Assembly: GCA_964412015.1 (NCBI GenBank)
Contig: CAYPMO010000002.1
Location: 62,001-126,000, forward strand
Direction of reading: 5' to 3'
Length of the DNA: 64,000 nucleotides
Source of the DNA: SZUA-318 sp964412015
GTDB taxonomy: Bacteria > Gemmatimonadota > Gemmatimonadetes > Longimicrobiales > Gaopeijiaceae
This document shows, piece by piece, positions 59,701 to 64,000 of the stretch. Within the stretch, counting starts at the first letter, position 1. Every line of letters starts with the position of its first letter. A program made the translations under genes and the position numbers. Below the pieces are notes generated by a model, which had not been told where the DNA came from, searched no databases, and saw only the letters and a list, made by a program, of their open reading frames with translations.

Positions 59701-62700
59701 ATGAGCCTCACCATCCGTTCGTTGCTCCCGTTGGCCGTCCTGGTTGTGTCCCCTCTGGGAGCTCAGGAGCTCACGTCGCTCCCACCGGGCCTCCTCGAGG
59801 GCGCCGACTACCGCTTCGTGGGGCCGGTGGGCAACCGTGTGAGCGCCGTGGTGGGCGAGTCAGGAAACCCGCTCGTCTACTACGTCGGGGCCGCTTCGGG
59901 CGGCGTATGGAAGAGTGACGACGGTGGACACGCCTGGCGGCCGGTGTTCGACGACCAGCCGGCCCAATCCATCGGCGCGCTCGCCGTGGCTCCCTCCGAC
60001 CCGAACGTCGTCTGGGCCGGCACGGGCGAGGCGTTCATCCGCTCCAACGTGTCCGTCGGCAACGGCGTCTACCGCTCGACCGACCGCGGCGAGTCGTGGG
60101 CGCACATGGGTCTCGAGCATTCCGGGCGCATCGCGCGGATCGTCATCGATCCTCGCGACCCGGAGGTCGTCTTCGTCGCGGCCCTCGGCCACCTGTACGG
60201 CCCCCAGCAGGAACGAGGCGTGTACCGCACGAAGGACGGCGGCGAGACGTGGGAGCGCGTGCTCTTCTCGGGGGAGAACAGCGGCGCGGTCGATGTCGCG
60301 ATGGACCCCACCAACCCCCGCATCCTGTTCGCCGCCACGTGGGAGATGCGGATGTGGACCTGGGGACGGGAGAGCGGCGGGCCCGGGAGCGGCATCTGGA
60401 AGTCCACCGACGGAGGCGACACCTGGGCGCGGCTCGAGGGAAACGGGCTCCCCGAAGGCACGATGGGCAAGATCGGCCTCGGCGTCACGCCGGACGACCC
60501 GGATCGCGTGTACGCGCTCATCGAGACGAACAGCAACCGGGACTATGAGCCCCTCGACGACCACGAGGGCGTGCTGTGGCGCTCGGACGACGGTGGGGAT
60601 TCCTGGCGGATGGTCAACGCGGACCATGCGCTCGCGCAGCGTCCCCTCTACTACACGAGGATGGCCGTGGCGCCCGACGATCGTGACGAGATCCACTTCA
60701 TGTCGACCCTCCACACGCGATCGTTGGACGGCGGCTCCAGCGTGACGCCCGTGAACGCCGGGTACGACCACCATGACATGTGGATCGACCCGCTGCTGCC
60801 GAACCGGATGATCGTCGGGCACGACGGAGGCATCAGCCTCTCCATCGACCGGGGCGAGAGCTGGTGGCTGCCGCAGCTCCCGATCGCGCAGATGTACCAC
60901 GTCTTCACCGACACGAAGGTGCCGTACAACCTGTACGGGAACCGCCAGGACGGCTCCTCGTTCGCGGGACCCTCGAACACACTCTCGGGCGGTGAGATCC
61001 CGCTCGGGGCGTGGCGCTCCGTCGGGGGGTGCGAATCCGGTTTCGCGCTGCCGGACACGGTGACCAACGATGTGGTGTGGTCCGGCTGCTACGAGGGGAT
61101 CCTGGACCGTCACCGGATCTCCGCGGGCATGACCCGGACGGTGAGCGTGTGGCCCGACAATCCGGAGGGATGGGCCGCCGCGGATCTCCGCTATCGGTTC
61201 CAGTGGACGTTTCCGATCCACATCTCGCCCCACGACCACAACACCGTGTACGCGGGCAGCCAACATGTCCACCGCACGAGGAACGGAGGCCAGAGCTGGG
61301 ACGTCATCAGTCCCGACCTGACCACCAACGACAAGTCCCGACAGCGGGCTTCCGGCGGGCTCACCACGGACGACGTGAGCCCGACGTACTATGCGGTCCT
61401 CTTCGCGATCGCCGAGTCGCCGACCGAGCCGGGCGTCGTCTGGGCGGGATCCAACGACGGGCTCGTCCACGTCACGCGCGACGCCGGCGAGCGCTGGGAG
61501 AACGTCACCGCCGCGATCCCCGACCTCCCTCCCGACGGGACCGTGAGCAACATCGAACCGTCGCGCTTCGTTCCGGGGGCCGCGTACCTGACCGTGGATC
61601 GCCACCAGCTCGGGGACACGGATCCCTACGTCTACAAGACGGAGGACTACGGGCGATCCTGGCGATCCCTGGCGGCCGGTCTCCCGCGGGACGTGTTCGG
61701 GTACGCGCACGTCGTGCGCGAGGATCCGAAGCGGCCGGGGATGGTCTACGTCGGCACCGAGAACGCCCTCCACGTGTCGTGGGACGACGGGCGCTCGTGG
61801 CATCCCCTCCAGGGCGATCTCCCGCGCGCGCCCGTGTACTGGCTGACGGTGCAGTCCCACTTCGACGACCTCGTGGTCAGCACGTACGGCCGCGGATTCT
61901 GGATCCTGGACGACATCTCCGCGCTCCGCCAGCTCGGCGATTCGGTCCTCACTTCTCCGCTCCACCTCTTCGATCCCCGCCCGGCCTACCGCTTCGTGCG
62001 CCGGGAGGGCGCGGCCAGCCAGCCGGGCGACCCGGCCGCGGGCGAGAACCCCGCGTACGGTGCGTCGCTTGCCTTCTGGCTGCGCGAGGCTCCGAGCGAC
62101 CCCGTGACGGTCACGATCGAGGACGACGACGGGGGCATCGTGCGGACGCTCCCCGTCCGGGGCGCGAAGGCGGGTCTCAACCGGCTCGTGTGGGACCTCA
62201 CGCACACGCCCTCGAACCGTCCGCGCCTCCGCACGCCCGCGCTCGAGCACAGTCACGTGGGCTTGGGTGACGCGGAATCACGGGAGCCGGTGGACGGAGG
62301 GGTCGTCCGTCCGAAGGCCGTGCCGGGGCGCTACCGGGTCCGCCTGTCCGCGGGCGGGGAGGAGCGCACCGCCTGGCTCACCGTCCTCAAGGATCCGGCC
62401 TCTCCCGCCACGGCCGAGAACATGGCGGAGCAGCTCGCGATGCAACTCGAGCTCCGGGAGATGACGGACTCGGTCACGGCGCTGATCGACCGCCTGGAGT
62501 GGTCGAGCAAAGGGCTGCAGGACCTCTCCGTGCGGCTCCGCGGCGACGCGGTCCACGCGGACGTGGTCGAGGCGGGCGAGGCCCTGAACGAGCTGCTCAT
62601 CGAGCTGGAGATGCGCCTCTTCGACCTCCGGCTCTCGGGCGGGCTGGCGAGGCAGGATACGATCCGCTGGCCGAGGCGACTCTATGCCAAGCTCACGAGT

Positions 62701-62880
62701 CTCGCCGGCTACATCTCGGGAGACGACCACCCGCCGACCGATCAGGCCTCCGAGGTGCGCGATCTCTACCGCGACCAGCTGAGGGAAGCGCTCGAGCGCT
62801 GGAACGAGCTCGCCCAGGGGGATCTGGCGCGCTTCAACCGTCTGCTCCACGAGCGGGGGCTGCCCCCCGTGATCTCGTAG
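59701..62880 (+). CDS. secreted BNR/sortilin-type beta-propeller protein (second copy)
   Basis: 1,059 residues: signal peptide (1-21, ending GAQ), a propeller with repeated Asp boxes (KSDDGGHAW, RSTDRGESW, RTKDGGETW, KSTDGGDTW), the shared patches FVGPVGNRVSAV and STYGRGFWILDDI, then a C-terminal Ig-like and helical region. Domain order matches the protein at 16413, but identity looks modest, so they are old paralogues. ATG 59701 has CGGAGG in front. No catalytic residues can be assigned. Confidence 0.85.
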   Translation: MSLTIRSLLPLAVLVVSPLGAQELTSLPPGLLEGADYRFVGPVGNRVSAVVGESGNPLVYYVGAASGGVWKSDDGGHAWRPVFDDQPAQSIGALAVAPSDPNVVWAGTGEAFIRSNVSVGNGVYRSTDRGESWAHMGLEHSGRIARIVIDPRDPEVVFVAALGHLYGPQQERGVYRTKDGGETWERVLFSGENSGAVDVAMDPTNPRILFAATWEMRMWTWGRESGGPGSGIWKSTDGGDTWARLEGNGLPEGTMGKIGLGVTPDDPDRVYALIETNSNRDYEPLDDHEGVLWRSDDGGDSWRMVNADHALAQRPLYYTRMAVAPDDRDEIHFMSTLHTRSLDGGSSVTPVNAGYDHHDMWIDPLLPNRMIVGHDGGISLSIDRGESWWLPQLPIAQMYHVFTDTKVPYNLYGNRQDGSSFAGPSNTLSGGEIPLGAWRSVGGCESGFALPDTVTNDVVWSGCYEGILDRHRISAGMTRTVSVWPDNPEGWAAADLRYRFQWTFPIHISPHDHNTVYAGSQHVHRTRNGGQSWDVISPDLTTNDKSRQRASGGLTTDDVSPTYYAVLFAIAESPTEPGVVWAGSNDGLVHVTRDAGERWENVTAAIPDLPPDGTVSNIEPSRFVPGAAYLTVDRHQLGDTDPYVYKTEDYGRSWRSLAAGLPRDVFGYAHVVREDPKRPGMVYVGTENALHVSWDDGRSWHPLQGDLPRAPVYWLTVQSHFDDLVVSTYGRGFWILDDISALRQLGDSVLTSPLHLFDPRPAYRFVRREGAASQPGDPAAGENPAYGASLAFWLREAPSDPVTVTIEDDDGGIVRTLPVRGAKAGLNRLVWDLTHTPSNRPRLRTPALEHSHVGLGDAESREPVDGGVVRPKAVPGRYRVRLSAGGEERTAWLTVLKDPASPATAENMAEQLAMQLELREMTDSVTALIDRLEWSSKGLQDLSVRLRGDAVHADVVEAGEALNELLIELEMRLFDLRLSGGLARQDTIRWPRRLYAKLTSLAGYISGDDHPPTDQASEVRDLYRDQLREALERWNELAQGDLARFNRLLHERGLPPVIS

Positions 62881-62887
62881 TCGCCCG

Positions 62888-62905
62888 CGGGGAGCGTGCT
62901 CCCCG
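62888..62905. terminator. hairpin between convergent genes
   Basis: CGGGGAG-CGTG-CTCCCCG, a 7-bp stem in the 45 bp between the two converging genes. There is no T-run, so it is only a candidate bidirectional terminator. Confidence 0.45.
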
Positions 62906-62925
62906 AGGTCGGGGGCGCCGGGAAT

Positions 62926-64000
62926 TCAGGCCGGCAGTCCGTTGCGTACGACCTGCGTCATCGCGCCGACGAACCGGTCGAGCTCCTCGAGTTGTGTGTA
63001 GACGCTCGGTGACACGCGGATTCCCTCGAACTCGGGGTGCTTGATCGCCACGGTGATGATCCGGTGCCGGTCCCAGAGGTGCGTGGTGAGCGCCTCGGAG
63101 TCCACGCGCTCGATCTGCACGTTCGCGATACCGCACGCGAAGCCCGGCTTCAGGCTCGTGTGCAGGCGGACGCCGTCGAGCTCGAGGAGGGGCCTCGCCC
63201 AGTAGTCGCGCAGGTACGCCAGGCGCGCGGCCTTGCGCGCGGCGCCGATGCCCTGGTGGAACGTGAGCGCCTCTCCGACGGCCAGGTAGTTGGCCGCGGG
63301 GTGCGTGCCGATCTCCTCGAACTTCCGGATGTTGTCGTCCATGCCCTCCGGGGCGGCCATGAGCGGCCAGATCTCGCGGATCTTCTCCCTGCGTACGTAG
63401 AGCAGACCGGTCCCGTGCGGCGCGAAGAGCCATTTGTGGAGGCTCGAGCTGTAGTTGTCCACGTCGAGGTCGGAGAGCTTGAAGTCGAGGTGCGCCAGCG
63501 CGTGGGCGCCGTCCACGATGAGGGGAACGCCGTGGCGGCGGGCCATGGCGCTCAACTCCCGGGTCGGGAGGACCTGGCCCGTCAGATTGATCATGTGGCA
63601 CGCGAGAATCGCCCGGGTCCTCGGCGTGATCGCCTCCTCGAAGAGCCGCACCACGTCGGTGGGATCCTCGGCTGGCACCGGGAGGCGGATCTGGCGGAGC
63701 ACGATCCCGTCCCGCCTCTCCCGCTGCTTGAAGGTCGTGATCATGCGGGGGTAGTCCTGCGTGGTGGTCAGGACCTCGTCGCCGCGCCCGAAGTCCATCC
63801 CGAGCTGCAGGGTCTGGAGGCCCTCGGGAGGCATTGCGGACGAGCGCGATCTCCTCCTTGTCCACGTCCCACTCCCCGGCCATGCGGGCGCGCACACCTT
63901 CGCGCTGGGGCTCCAGTACCCTCCACATGGTGTGGGTCGGCGCCAGGTTCGAGTAATCCAGGTGCCGCTTCATCGCCTCCTGGACCCAGGCCGGAGAGGG
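62926..64000 (-). pseudogene. class V aminotransferase with one-base frameshift, 5' end outside window
   Basis: Fold-type I PLP enzyme of the isopenicillin-N-epimerase-like group: VPLIVDGAHALAHLDFKLSD and the PLP lysine in SSSLHKWLFAPHGTG. The N-terminal part (LDYSNLAPTHTMWRVLEPQR ... EEIALVRNAS) is in one frame and the remainder (EGLQTLQLGMDFGRG ...) in another. The break is at the G-triplet 63826-63828, where one extra base converts NASEGLQ into NASRGP. The rest is intact, so it is either a recent mutation or a consensus error. The start codon lies beyond the right edge. Confidence 0.8.

Overview
The window looks like a high-GC, Gram-negative, aerobic heterotroph. TonB-dependent uptake, two very large secreted BNR/sortilin-type beta-propeller proteins, signal peptides ending in AQ/AQG and compact overlapping operons all resemble Gemmatimonadota and related soil or marine lineages. 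That placement is an inference from style; there is no rRNA here to settle it.

Chromosome, left part (1-40,800). A GH79-like glycoside hydrolase is cut by the left edge. Next come a K+ channel and a Na+/H+ exchanger operon (minus strand), the histidine-utilisation operon hutHUI, a low-complexity secreted protein, rho, two decayed genes resembling the tesA/ybbA divergent pair, a class I/II aminotransferase, a small barrel protein, a BNR-propeller protein, proline dehydrogenase with an MFS transporter, an atypical DAACS-family carrier, a TonB receptor, thioredoxin-argR, the arginine genes argC-argD-argH, rpiA-rpe, a three-gene phosphorelay (HPt, response regulator, hybrid kinase), a CTP/polyprenol-kinase-like membrane protein, a class II photolyase, a TIGR01777 epimerase and trmH.

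Integrated element (40,833-57,262). A 16.4-kb element sits in the 3' half of tRNA-Leu(UAA) and is bounded by a perfect 52-bp direct repeat. It carries a tyrosine integrase, an excisionase-like gene behind a perfect hairpin that covers its ribosome-binding site, and a replication module. That module pairs an initiator-like gene containing six GTGGGGAAC iterons and three 12-bp repeats with a DnaB-type helicase, which recalls the lambda O-gene origin. A chain of small translationally coupled genes follows, then an HK97-type major capsid protein, an HEAGH metallopeptidase-like protein and three genes resembling P27-family small terminases. Further on are remnants of a tail-tip protein, a DUF3800 gene and a divergent control region with GTATAC operators. 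No large terminase, portal or complete tail gene fits inside the element. The best reading is a phage satellite that brings its own capsid and small terminase and borrows the rest from a helper; the main alternative is a degraded prophage.

Chromosome, right part (57,263-64,000). A VOC-family protein, the periplasmic methionine sulfoxide reductase pair msrP-msrQ, a second BNR-propeller protein and a class V aminotransferase follow. The aminotransferase carries a one-base frameshift and runs off the right edge.

Most junctions in the arg, hut, photolyase and element operons are ATGA or GTGA overlaps. Starts were therefore chosen by overlap and ribosome-binding site rather than by longest open frame.
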